Position numbers and translations under genes: made by a program. Positions 13,915 through 24,114 of a stretch of DNA of 64,000 bases are shown piece after piece. Under the pieces are notes generated by a model. That model saw nothing but the letters and a program-made list of their open reading frames with translations. It was not told where the DNA came from and did no database searches. Source of the DNA: Purpureocillium takamizusanense (lineage: Eukaryota > Ascomycota > Sordariomycetes > Hypocreales > Ophiocordycipitaceae); NCBI RefSeq assembly GCF_022605165.1, contig NC_063069.1, forward strand, positions 1,922,001 to 1,986,000, given 5' to 3'. The stretch's first letter is position 1. Each line of letters opens with the position of its first letter.

Positions 13915-14010
13915 TATTATTACCGCTATTATTATTACTATTATTATTATTACTATTATTATTATTATTATAGCGGTAATAATAGTATAATAGCGGTAAT
14001 AATAATAAGG
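13915..14010. repeat. ATT/TAA trinucleotide microsatellite
   Basis: Runs of ATT (TAA on the other strand), broken by ACT and CGC/GCGG steps, fill about 95 bases. Similar shorter TAA/TAG runs occur at 12,913-12,940 and 13,258-13,350. In a RIP-affected block these may be former CAA/CAG-type repeats converted to TAA/TAG, which would fit their confinement to the CpA-free zone. Confidence 0.7.
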
Positions 14011-14639
14011 TTATAAAAGGAAGGAAGGAAGCCCGCTAAGCTTAAGGGAAAGAGGTCCTTTTATAATTATACTATATTAATAGTTACGTAAGGCTTAAAG
14101 GGTAACTTAAGGCAAATAGCTATTATAACGTTATTAACCTAGCCGGCTATAAATATACGCGAGCTAGTAAGTAGGGCCTATACTAAAGGGGGTAGAGATA
14201 CTTAATTAAAGGAAGTAAGGCCCCTATAAACGGACCTACCTACTATATAATAGGCGGTAATAAAAGCTAGCCGCGCGTACTTACTTACGGGCCGCTAGGC
14301 ATAAAGGCAAAAAAGCCCCCGATTAAAGGGCTCGAGTAAGGGGTTATCGCGAGCCCCCTTATAATAGCCGGGGCTAGCCTAGGGGGGGAGGAGCAGGGGG
14401 GTAATATAAGGGGCTTAGCCTAATAAGAGCCTAGGGCGCGGCCCTAGGCGTAGTAACGCTATATATAGCTAGGACCCTACGCTAACCTAGGCCCGTAGCT
14501 AGTTACGTAGGGCTATACGTAGCGGGCGCCGCGCGTATAGGGGCTGCCCGGTATATAACCCTAATTTCCTTCCTTTATAATACGTTAAATATTAATAACC
14601 CGACCGGCTCCTACTATATAGCGCCGGCCCCGTCACACC

Positions 14640-16376
14640 TAGCCTATATTAATAGATATAGCTAGCCCGCTAATATTGGTATTGCCTCTCTTACCTAACT
14701 GAGCTTACCGTGCTATTGCCTTATATACGGCAAGGGGACGGGCGAATAGCGGCAAGGGCACCTTACCCAATCAGGGAAGCCACCTTCCCCGGTGGGAGCC
14801 ATTGCGTATTCCAGAGTACAGAGGAAATTGCCCGGCAGTGCCCGGAGAGCCGTGGTGAAGAGCTCTCGCGGTGTTTCAGCTACACTATCGCGCCGTCGGT
14901 CAAGCTGCCGCAAACGAAATGTCCACGACGTCGGCCAAGCGACTAGGAATGACCCGTCTGACAAGCCTTTAGACGTTAGAGCGCCCGCTAAGGCCGACTG
15001 GCGCTAACACCATCCCTTCCCTAGGGCCTGTAGCACTGTAGCCTGACGATTGCTTAAGTGTGCGACATTCCTGGCCGACATTGGTCGGATCTAGTACCTG
15101 ACGATCGACGATCGCCCGGTGCGGCGGCCGAAGAGGATTTTAGTGTCGTGGTCCGGTACGCCTGGTTCTAGCAGTCGCACAGCCAAGACGTTGCAGCATC
15201 CGGAAGGATTCCATGCCCTACGAGCCATCGCGCTTGGCAAAGCCGATGTAACATTGCAACTACTTATGCACGTCATCGACTGCCGGCTTCGAGAAGTACA
15301 AGGGACGTTGAGAAGTACAGGCGTGCACGGTAGCACGCCCATTATGCGTCGGATGTCGGTCACTTCCTCAACTACCAACCACTTGCACCGACAGGCCGAG
15401 ATCGAAGTTAAAGCACCATTGCAATATTATAGACCTCTCTTGACACGTGATGCAAACTTGATGCGCTCATAGGTAATTCTCGCTCTCAAGTGTCTACAAA
15501 ACTTCGTAGTATTCTACTGACCCAGCTATGGGACAAGGTCTCGCCACATGCAGGGACAAGAACGAGTTGACAGATTCTGCGAACTCGTTGTCATCCCTGT
15601 TGATCCTTACTTACCTTTGACGATCGAGATTTGGTCTTGCGAAAGGAGGCAGTATTATTCCAGGCGAAGGGATTATGCTATCAATTAACGGTGGTCAGCG
15701 CATGGCGCCAACAGTATCGCAATGGCCCAAATGTAGCAGCGGGCGCGTGTGCATGGATTAGCACCCCACGCGACTATATTAGCATTGGCCGCAAGTCCGA
15801 AGGAATATCCTACAGCAATGCCGAGAGTTTCCATCTGTATAGTTGCAGGACTTGGCGGGAATGCGAGGGACTCCTGGCTAGTTCGCATCCTTGGGAAACG
15901 GCACCTGGAACACACAGCCCAACCGCCAGACGTCGACTCCCAACTCACGCCATAAAACTCGAAGTCTCCCCTCTCAATAGACGGATTTAGAGACGCAGCT
16001 TGAACTAAATTCTTACACAATGAAACCTAAAATGTAGTTCCATCTGCCAAGCCGAGAGTTTCTAATCAACGCTCAAGAGCTTGCTTTGAGAAACTACACC
16101 AGACGTCGCGATAGAGACCGAATGCCCTCGCATATAGATGATCGATTGTGATATCATGTAAGCTTGATGGTAGTAATTGCGAATCCTTTGCCAAGTTGGA
16201 TGCTTGGGAGAGTAATGACGACAATCTTTGCAGCTTCAAAGCTGGTGTGGTGTTGGAAGCTGGATGTACAATATGTATAAGAGGCATTCACTTTCCCTCG
16301 AACTCTTTCTGTTTTCAGTACGCACCAATATACAAAGTACCATCTCAAAGCAATTTATTATTTCTACTTCGCAGTT
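14640..16376. other. Intergenic transition zone
   Basis: Ordinary dinucleotide usage with CA and TG present. Several overlapping short frames on both strands (14,710-15,472 and 15,631-16,020) lack family resemblance, splice context or a consistent coding strand. I see no gene I can support here. The last 100 bases are pyrimidine-rich and probably form the promoter of the secreted-protein gene at 16,377. Confidence 0.5.
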
Positions 16377-16900
16377 ATGCAAATCAAGAAGTTCGGCGTT
16401 GCCCTCGCCCTTGCGGCCACCATGGGCCAGCCTGGAGAGGCGAGCATCGGAAAGGCAGCCGACCTGCTCTGCCAGTTCTTCTGCCAGGGGATTGCGGATC
16501 TCTTCGTCAACATCTTCAGCAAGCGCGACATTGATCCTGCTTTCTTTGACACGCGTTCCATCATGGGCCGTGCCCCTCCTGGAGTGCCTCAAGAGGAGTT
16601 TGACCGCTGCTACGAGCAAATGAACGGAGTTTCTGTCAACGCTGACTCGCCTGGAGCTGGCCGTAAGTCTGCAGAGCGTGGGAGTCGTTTGTTCTATGAA
16701 CATAGGCTAACAAGTGGATTACAGAGGTCCGTTTCATGGGCGTCCCCCCTGCTTGCATGAACCTCGCCAACGTCCTGGTTGGCGACCCCGTCAACGGACC
16801 CTACGCGCTGCCCTGTGGCTCGGACTGCCTGCATTACACGGATCTCAATGAGCAGCAGTTCAACGAGCTCGTCGACAAGCTTAACGCCGCTGCGGCGTAG
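16377..16900 (+). CDS. Small secreted cysteine-containing protein
   Basis: Exons 16377-16662 and 16725-16900. The 62-bp intron (16663-16724) has a GTAAGT donor, a GCTAACA branch site and a CAG acceptor. The spliced product is 153 residues. The first 20 or so residues (MQIKKF, then an Ala/Leu-rich core) look like a signal peptide. Six cysteines stand at positions 32, 36, 78, 106, 126 and 130, an even number compatible with three disulfides. No known domain is evident. Size, secretion signal and cysteine content are those of fungal small secreted proteins, a class that includes effectors but also surface and antimicrobial proteins; no specific function is claimed. It is the first gene beside the RIP-mutated block. 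Confidence 0.78.
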
Positions 16901-17278
16901 ACAGTTCAATTCACCCTCACTTGGTCTCTTGGCGTGGATCGGTAGCGGATCGCAGACATGGGAGAAGCTTCACTCTCCCGTGGACCGCAGAGAGATCGGT
17001 AGATGACCTTATAGTTGCCAAGCACGGAGGATTTAGTTCGACGACGGTTTAAATCCCTAGCACAAATACTACCACTTGAATAGTCTCGCTATTATTCTTA
17101 GCAGTAGTTCCAGGCTCCACCTAACATGCTACAATCTGAGTCCCATCGATCTAGCGCTTACAGGCTGCGAACATTACTCCCAGTATCGTGGAGGACGTAG
17201 CTTGGATAATAGGATCGATGAGCGCCTCAATACTGAGAGCTCCTCACTCGGAGAACTCACTTTATTGCATTTACTTAC
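16901..17278. other. Intergenic, no gene seen
   Basis: 378 bases between two plus-strand genes. I found no convincing coding frame, RNA gene or repeat. The 3' part presumably holds the promoter of the acyltransferase gene. Confidence 0.5.
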
Positions 17279-18490
17279 ATGAAGACGATGCTTCAGAGAC
17301 TGCTGCGCAGCCCGGGAATCCGGCGTCTCCTCAACTTGAGCACTTACGAAGCCTTCTCTGTGGCAGAGCCGATAGCCTGGTTTCTCTTGACGGCCCCCAT
17401 ATTCATCTTTACACTTCGTCAGGCCCCCAAGTCACGATGGTGGACGTTGCCGATCAATGTCTTTCCCGCCGTGCAATGTTACCGCACTGTCAACCAGCTC
17501 TCACCTTACCTGCCCGGGCTCGACTGGCTCCTAGCCTTTACGACACTCATTTATATCATTCATTGCACGTCCGCCTTATACATCGAGAATTGGACTCTCC
17601 CCGAGCGACCTTTAAGGGCGTCATCGCGATGGCAGACCGCCATGGCATTCAAGGCTTGGATGAACCCGCAGAGACACGCGCTGGTGGACCCGAATAGCTT
17701 CAACAAAGCGACGAACACTCAGCGCTTCATCTTTGCTCTTTCCAGACTTGTCCCACTTATCATTCTTGCCTTCATATACGTTGCTGTTGAGCTGTCGCTA
17801 CTGCTGTTTCTCACCCCCATGCCGCGCGACTTTAGCCCGCCACAGCGACGGTACTTCCACATAGGCTGGGATAGAGCCTCCGTGTTCCGAGCTGTGTTCT
17901 CTTTGCACTGGGCCTGGTTGACATATCTCATTCTTACCGCGGCACATTCTGCACTAGCAGTTCTGTTTGTTAGTGTTTTGCAGCTGGACGAACCCAAGGA
18001 ATGGCCGCTGCTGTATGGGAATCCTCTCAGAGTGAACTCCATCCAGCGCTTCTGGACTTCCTTCTGGCATCGTCTGGGAACAGAGTCTCAGCTTCGCTAC
18101 GGGAGACTTGTGTCTCATGCTATCCTTGGGCTACAGCCACGAGGCACCTCGGAAAAGATATTTCTAGCCCTTTGGGTCTTTACCTGCTCTGGGTTTGTTC
18201 ACGCTCTCGTTACGCACAAAACCGAGCCAGAGGCGGATGCGCGGAGCGATATGTGGTTTCTGGTGCTGAATTTCTCTGGTGGGCTCTTCGAGTTTGCGTT
18301 GCGCCAACTTCAAGCTGGGACGACAGCTCGTTCACGCGGTCAGAGGCTTCTACAGAGCGGTCTTGGATATCTGTGGGTTATTCTATTCTTCTACTGCGTT
18401 GTTCCGCCATATCAATATCCCATCCTTCACAAGGCTGCCGTCAGGAGGATGCCGTTCAAGGTCAACACGAAGCTGAGCCTACATGTATGA
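17279..18490 (+). CDS. Wax synthase-domain membrane O-acyltransferase
   Basis: Single exon, 403 residues. Several hydrophobic segments are visible (about 30-47, 83-100, 155-180, 205-235, 292-310, 362-385), so it is an integral membrane protein, probably in the ER. The segment RFWTSFWHRL (257-266), preceded by PLLYGNP, matches the conserved wax synthase box, and the later SGFVHAL (304-310) carries the likely catalytic histidine, His308. Members move an acyl or acetyl group from CoA to an alcohol; fungal relatives include acetyltransferases acting on terpenoid secondary metabolites. No terpene cyclase or other biosynthetic backbone gene is adjacent, so the substrate is open. It is convergent with the GNAT gene, 186 bp apart. 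The start is the first Met in a long frame; Met4 is an alternative. Confidence 0.82.
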   Translation: MKTMLQRLLRSPGIRRLLNLSTYEAFSVAEPIAWFLLTAPIFIFTLRQAPKSRWWTLPINVFPAVQCYRTVNQLSPYLPGLDWLLAFTTLIYIIHCTSALYIENWTLPERPLRASSRWQTAMAFKAWMNPQRHALVDPNSFNKATNTQRFIFALSRLVPLIILAFIYVAVELSLLLFLTPMPRDFSPPQRRYFHIGWDRASVFRAVFSLHWAWLTYLILTAAHSALAVLFVSVLQLDEPKEWPLLYGNPLRVNSIQRFWTSFWHRLGTESQLRYGRLVSHAILGLQPRGTSEKIFLALWVFTCSGFVHALVTHKTEPEADARSDMWFLVLNFSGGLFEFALRQLQAGTTARSRGQRLLQSGLGYLWVILFFYCVVPPYQYPILHKAAVRRMPFKVNTKLSLHV

Positions 18491-18676
18491 GTCCATGCGT
18501 CAGGAGCCGCATAGGTGGGTCACATGGAGGCTGCTCATAAGGAATGCCTACGAGTCCGAGCAGCCTAGCCTAACTTCTACATCATTATCATTACATTACA
18601 TACAGACAAGTTGTCAGATTGTATCTCTATGCTATGAGCCCGACGTCCCTATCTCTTTGCTCCTCGTTGCAAAACC

Positions 18677-19537
18677 TTACTGGTCGAGCTTGAGATACAT
18701 TTGATACTGGTACATATCCAACCCAGAGAAACCCAACTTTTCTGCAATCTGTTCCCCGTATTCTTTCGGGAATATCGCTCCTGCGGCCCATTTCTTGGTC
18801 GGATATCGGCCCATCAGAGCCTTGATCAGTTGAGATGCCTCACCCCGCCCTCGTGCTGATGGGTCCACAATGAGACACTGCATTCTGACGGTATCTTTCT
18901 CATCGTCTTCGGGATTTGAGATGACACAGTAGGCGTTGTCCAGACGATATGCGCGCTGCGCCTTGCTGTCTTGCGTAAAGCCCCAGGCCTGCCATGGCAG
19001 GTCTGTCGCACCATGCGTCTTGACAATCTTGTCCACATCATCGAACGAACACGCTTCCAGCTCAGGATTGTTCTGGAACTCGTCGTTTTCGGGAGCATCA
19101 CGCTGCCAGCCGACCAGTTCACGGTGAATCTCGAAGCCTGCGCGCTTGTACATCTGCACGCCGCGCGTGTTCTGCTTGATGCACTCGAGCTCAAAGACGG
19201 ACACGCCCCTGCTCCGCTCGGCTTCAATGATGGTGGTAAGGGCACGGCTGCCGACGCCCTTTCCCTGGAATGCGGGCACGACGCCCATGGCACCAAGACG
19301 AGACTTTCCCGGCCGCGCATCGTGCGTTGCGATGAGGCCGAACGCGATTGGCTCCTCAGGGTTGTCGGGAGAGAAGAAGATATGGCTGAGGGGCAAGGAG
19401 ACGAAGTTGTCATTGAGCCACTTGTTGAGGGTTTCGGCAGTAAAGCTCACGATGTTACCGATGTAGCCCTTGAAGGCCTCGTTGGCGAGGGCTGCGAGCT
19501 GCTCTGCTGAGAGCACCGTCGCGGGTTTTGACTCCAT
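18677..19537 (-). CDS. GNAT-family N-acetyltransferase
   Basis: Single exon, 286 residues. The GNAT motif A that holds the acetyl-CoA pyrophosphate is seen at QGKGVG (91-96), following the beta-strand segment LGAMGVVPAF. The segment RAGFEIH downstream fits the end of a GNAT fold. A weaker second copy (IVDPSARGRGEASQLI, about 228-243) lies in the C-terminal half, so the protein may be a tandem or degenerate double GNAT protein. Substrates of this family range from small amines to protein N-termini and lysines; nothing in the sequence fixes this one. It has no signal peptide or membrane segment and is likely cytosolic. Its tail faces the acyltransferase gene. Confidence 0.85.
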   Translation of the reverse strand: MESKPATVLSAEQLAALANEAFKGYIGNIVSFTAETLNKWLNDNFVSLPLSHIFFSPDNPEEPIAFGLIATHDARPGKSRLGAMGVVPAFQGKGVGSRALTTIIEAERSRGVSVFELECIKQNTRGVQMYKRAGFEIHRELVGWQRDAPENDEFQNNPELEACSFDDVDKIVKTHGATDLPWQAWGFTQDSKAQRAYRLDNAYCVISNPEDDEKDTVRMQCLIVDPSARGRGEASQLIKALMGRYPTKKWAAGAIFPKEYGEQIAEKLGFSGLDMYQYQMYLKLDQ

Positions 19538-20547
19538 GGGGACGCGGAGTGCGATGGATTCGGCTTTCCAGACTTGGACTGCTTATGATGAGTTTAGCAT
19601 TGTTGGCGCCAGGCACGGGTTTATATGCTGGAAACACGTCAGGACTGGAGGGCGTTGCCAGCTAGCGGTTACTGTAGCCGCGGCCATGGCTTCGACCGAC
19701 CCATTGTCAGACCGACCGCAGTAAGACGGACACGCATCTCCAGCACCCATTCAAGAAGCTGGTGGGGCGTGCCGCGTAAGACGTGACCATTCGACGGCGA
19801 CTTTATCAGTCGGATCATTGATGCCTATGTCAAACGATGTGGGCGGCGCCAGTCGCAAGATGAAGTTGACTTTGGCTTCATCTCAACGAGTGCCGCCAGG
19901 ACACGGGCAAGGCGTAAGTGAGACGCTCATACCCGCGTCTCTGGGCCTGGTGCAGGAGTGTCGTGGGACTTCGGCGGGTTACGACGTTATGTCAGGATCT
20001 CGGGGCCCAGGTTCACCCACATGCAGCAATGGCAAGGACATTTCTCGTTCCATGTTGATGACAACATGGTTCAACAGAAGCGACGATGTTCTCTTCATAC
20101 AACCTGAAATGTCTCAAGATTTGACAGAAACGACACCCGGCCGTTTGGGTGCCAGGCTGCCACCCCAGCCCCCCTGACACAGTGAGGTGCCCCCTGGAAT
20201 GGTTCTCCATAACGCACCCACATTGCTCACGATCCCCGCACCGGAATGGTTCCGCCACGCTGTGTGCCGAAGCCGCCAGAGCTTTACAGCTGGTGATTGG
20301 CTTCTCAGCGCCGAAACAAGATCCCAGGCCACAGCTATGGCTACTGGCGGAGGTGCATACGACGTCAGGCTCATCAGGTCTGTTTGACCACGGAAGGGCG
20401 TACATACAACCGTACTTTTTTCAAGGTTGGGAGAGACGATTCAAGAGCCAGTTTGACACAGCCGTGGGTTTCGCTCCGTTGAACCTCCTCATCCTTCTTC
20501 ATTGATTCCCAGCGCCGCGACTTCAATATAGCCCTGACTCCGTCGCC
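19538..20547. other. Divergent intergenic region
   Basis: About 1 kb between the minus-strand GNAT gene and the plus-strand maleylacetoacetate isomerase gene, so it should hold both promoters. The short frames present on both strands have no family resemblance. I saw no RNA gene or repeat. Confidence 0.5.
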
Positions 20548-21231
20548 ATGTCCGACTACACCCTGTACAGCTACTACCGCTCCTCGTGCTCCGCACGCCT
20601 GCGCATCGCGCTCAATCTCAAAGGCATCGACTACGAGCTCGTCCCCGTCAACCTCCTCAAGGACGAGCAGCTTTCCGAATCGCACCGGGCGCTCAACCCG
20701 TCCGCCACGGTGCCGCTCCTCGTCGTGCGCAGCGGCGACGACAAGACGGGGTTCAAGATTGGGCAATCCGTCGCCGCTCTCGAGTATATCGACGAGGTGG
20801 CGCACCAGGAGGGGGCCTCGTCGCTTCTGCCGCCCGCCAGGGACGCGCGCGGCCGGGCTATTGTGCGCACGCTCGCGCAGATCATCTCGGCGGACACGCA
20901 GCCCGTGACGAACCTACGCATCATGAGGCGCGTGCGCGCGCTGGGTGGCAGCGCCGAGGACTGGAACAAGGAGCTCATGACGGAGGGGCTGCGCGCGTAT
21001 GAGGCCGTCGCGCAGGACCACGCGGGGAGATATTCGTTTGGCGACAGCCTCACAATCGCGGATGCTTGCCTCATGCCGGCGGTTTGGAATGCCGAGCGGT
21101 TCGGTGTCGACGTCAAGGGGCTTTTCCCTACAATCGCCAAGGTCGCGGCCGTCTTGGAGGAGCACCCAGCTGTCAAGAAGGCTCATTACTTTAGGCAGCC
21201 CGACACGCCCGATAACCTGCGCATCGACTAG
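20548..21231 (+). CDS. maiA: Maleylacetoacetate isomerase (zeta-class GST)
   Basis: Single exon, 227 residues, the usual length for the family. The N-terminal thioredoxin-like domain carries the zeta-class active-site motif SSCSARLRIAL (from Ser12), the cis-proline turn TVP (54-56) and the glutathione-binding QS pair (73-74). The alpha-helical C-terminal domain follows. The enzyme uses glutathione to isomerise 4-maleylacetoacetate to 4-fumarylacetoacetate, the second-last step of phenylalanine/tyrosine degradation through homogentisate. The next enzyme, fumarylacetoacetase, is encoded tail-to-tail 132 bp away, which supports the assignment. Homogentisate dioxygenase, often clustered with these two in moulds, is not seen here. 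Confidence 0.95.
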   Translation: MSDYTLYSYYRSSCSARLRIALNLKGIDYELVPVNLLKDEQLSESHRALNPSATVPLLVVRSGDDKTGFKIGQSVAALEYIDEVAHQEGASSLLPPARDARGRAIVRTLAQIISADTQPVTNLRIMRRVRALGGSAEDWNKELMTEGLRAYEAVAQDHAGRYSFGDSLTIADACLMPAVWNAERFGVDVKGLFPTIAKVAAVLEEHPAVKKAHYFRQPDTPDNLRID

Positions 21232-21363
21232 GGGCTAGATCGCACAATAGTAATGAATAGTAATACGGGGCGAGGGTATGATTTCAAGGCGTCATGATTG
21301 CTGTCTATGTTTTGTTTGATCCCAATGCCATACAAGCCTTACTATCGCAGCCTTTTTCACCGA

Positions 21364-22711
21364 TTAGAAAAGGGGGTGCGCGGGGAGAATCTTACCCGAC
21401 ACCTCTCCGAAGCCGACCAAGGCGCCCTCTTTGCCGGCCCAGCCGCGGATGACAAGCGTGTCCCCGTCCTGCAGAAACTTGCGCTCCTCGCCACCGGTCA
21501 GCTGCATCGCCACCTTGCCGCCCTGCGTCTGCTCGATGATGCTGCCCTGCGTGTTGGGCTCGGTGCCCGAGATGGTCCCAGAGCCAAAGAGATCGCCTGG
21601 TCGTAGGTTGCAGCCACTGATGGAGTGGTGCGCAATCATCTGCGGCCACGACCAGAGGAGGTTCCTGGAGTTGGTCTTGGAAATGGTGGTCTTGTTGCCG
21701 TTGGCCGCTGCGCGGGGTTAGCTACTCTGTAATCCAGCGATCCATTGGGGGATTCTGGGGCCACTAACTGATGAGGTCGACCTCAAGGTCAATCTGCAGG
21801 ACATTGTTCTTCTTCTTTTCCTGCAGATAGGGCAGCAGCGGCGTGTCGTTGGGGATGCCGGCGCCCTTGGCATCGGCGAGAGCATCTGCCAGGACGACCC
21901 ATGCACTAACGCTGGTGCCGAGATTCTTGGCCGTAAAGGGACCAAGAGGGACGTACTCCCACGCCTGCAGATCACGGGCGCTCCAGTCGTTCATCAGCAC
22001 GTAGCCGAAGATGTAGTCGTCGGCCTCGTCAACTGGCACGGGGCTGCCGAGCTTGTTCTCGCGGCAGATAAACATGCCCATCTCGAGCTCGAGGTCGAGC
22101 TTCTCGGCCGTGGCCAGGGCGGGCACCTTGGGGTCGGCCTTGGGGTCCTTGAGGATCTGACCCCACGGGCGGCGCAGGGGGGTGCCCGAGACGACGACGC
22201 TGCTGGCGCGGCCGTGATACGCGACGGGCAGGTGCAGATAGTTGGGCTGGAGGGCATTGTCGGGCCCGCGGAACATCACGCCGATGTTGTAGGCGTGGTT
22301 CTTGCCGGCGTAGAAGTCGGTGTAGTCGCCGACGGCCATGGGAAGGTGGTTTGTCACCTCGGAGCGAGGCAGCAGCGCCTTGTTGCGAAGCGCCTCGTTG
22401 TCGCGGAGCGCCTGCGGGTGCTTGGTGTCGGCGCTCAGCACGGCCTGCAGGTGGGCGCGCACGGCGCGGTGGAAGCCTCGGCCCTGCGCGGCGAAGGCGT
22501 TGAGCGTTTGCGCGGAGAAGACGGCCTCGCTCTTCTTGATGTCGGCGCTGGCGTCGAAGCCGCCACCGGCAGCAAAGGCTTTCAGATCAAGCGCATGGTC
22601 GCCAATGGCCACGGCCGGACGAGGCGTCTGGTCTGCCTGTGTCGAGATGATGCCAAAGGGGATGTTGGCGATGCTAAAGTGCGACTCGGGCGCGATGTTG
22701 AGCCACGACAT
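21364..22711 (-). CDS. fahA: Fumarylacetoacetase
   Basis: Exons 22711-21769 and 21707-21364. The 61-bp intron has a GTTAGT donor and CAG acceptor, and splicing restores the frame, giving 428 residues (family about 420). The start is the Met of MSWLNIAPESHF; an in-frame upstream Met at 22909 would add 66 residues without family resemblance. Active-site residues are visible: Asp129, His139 (in DFYAGKNHA), Glu208 and Glu210 (LELEMG) and Asp242 (MNDWSARD) match the metal and catalytic positions of the animal enzyme. It hydrolyses fumarylacetoacetate to fumarate and acetoacetate, ending tyrosine degradation. It is convergent with maiA. Confidence 0.95.
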
Positions 22712-24114
22712 GATGGCGGTTGCGTCTGTGATGGACGAGCTGTCGGTGGTGGTGGTGAGGGATCCCGTGATGGTGTCGCTGGTGGCGTGAGTACTATTAT
22801 CGCCAGCAGGGTCGAGTATCGCAAACAGCTGCGCAGAACCGAGCAAGAGCTTCTTCCAGGCGAGCGAGGACAGGTTGAGCATGACGTGTGCCGTCAACTT
22901 TTTAATCAACCGCCCTCCATGCTGCCCTCAGGGCTTCCCCCCTCCCCCGCCAACGCGTCTGAGACAGCTCAATCGGCTTTCCGTTTCCGCAGCTGCCCCG
23001 CCACGATGCCGTCGCAAGCCGCCCGAGGGGGACCAAGGGCTTTGCGGGGCCAGAGTTGAAGATCAGTGGCGGAACTGCCCCGCGACGGAATCCCGATTCC
23101 ACTCGTTCCGGCTCAAGCCGCCGTGCAGTCTGGTGCTGTTGCCTTTAAAATAAAGGGCCATGACGTGCTGGGCTCATGTTGCCGCCAACGTCCCTCCTTC
23201 CGATGGTGGACGGTTCCGATTCATGACATGAATGTCGAAGCAACGACATGTTGGCAGCTGAACGACGTACCATGGCGCTGATTTGCAGAGCATGAACAAG
23301 ATTGGGGTGTACCGAACGGAAGCAACAAAGCTGCCCGCTGCAGACAAGCCACGGCCATGACTCCCCTTGTGGAGACGGAAGGGACACTGAGCTCGGGCGG
23401 TCTTTCCAGGGGACCAGACCGATCTGCCCTCGACGAGGCGAGAACCGAAGAGAAACGTGACTCTTGACAAAACAAGCACTGGCATCCAGGGTATTAATTG
23501 ACGGCTGGATTTCCAACTTCTGGCCTTGCATAAGTCAGGTTCAATCTTGCGCCGGGAAGGCCCTCATGCGATCAATGAATGCCTTTAGTCCGTACACTCC
23601 CCAGGTCGCGGGGTTCCCAGATTTGCACGCTCACCACTTCACGCCTGCGAGCCTACAGCGTATTATCGACTGCGGGACCGTTGGAACACCTTTCTTCATT
23701 CTTCTGCACTAGTAGCTAGTCTACGTATAGCTTCAAGCCCCAAGGTACAGCACAAGTCACTCAAGCGTGAATGAGGAAGGCTCTCTTGGCCTACAATACA
23801 CACATTCGCAGCACCATTCACGTCAGCGCGTAATAGCTTGGTGAAAGCCACCCTTCAAAGTTGCTCCATCGCATCCGCCAATTCGTCAAGTTCGAGATGC
23901 AGACTGTTCCCTTTCCTCCTCGTGCCTGGCCATCGACGCCGCGTATGCGCTGCTTTTATTACCCCCCCCTCAAACAGCCCACCCCTGACCGGAAGCCCTA
24001 CCCGAGCTAAGCATCGCAGCACGCGCATCCTCGATAAATCAGCCGCATCCCGCAGCGCGTCTTGACATCGCAAGTCACGCAAGTCTCAGTTGCTTACCCA
24101 AAACTCTCGACGAT
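22712..24114. other. Divergent intergenic region
   Basis: 1.4 kb between the starts of fahA (minus) and the beta-lactamase-like gene (plus), probably holding both promoters. A C-rich run lies at about 23,965. No coding frame, tRNA or repeat can be supported. Confidence 0.5.

Larger units (their letters stand above)
1..14630. repeat. RIP-mutated AT-rich repeat block
   Basis: No open reading frame of useful length exists on either strand. The DNA is dominated by TpA, while CpA and TpG are almost missing: the first 2.4 kb contain essentially none, although C and G persist in CpC, CpT and CpG contexts. This is the expected footprint of repeat-induced point mutation, the ascomycete process that turns CpA into TpA in duplicated DNA before meiosis. 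The block contains decayed retroelement coding DNA, tandem repeats and simple-sequence tracts, listed separately. The right boundary lies near 14,630-14,700, where ordinary CA/TG usage returns. It may be heterochromatic (subtelomeric, pericentromeric or an AT-rich isochore); no telomere repeat is visible, so its chromosomal place is unknown. Confidence 0.93.

Noticed and set aside
14710..15472. Overlapping short frames on both strands beside the RIP border
   Set aside because: They compete for the same DNA and lack family resemblance and splice context; no single frame stands out.
22214..23059. Plus-strand frame of 281 codons
   Set aside because: Antisense to fumarylacetoacetase, which has clear active-site residues on the other strand.
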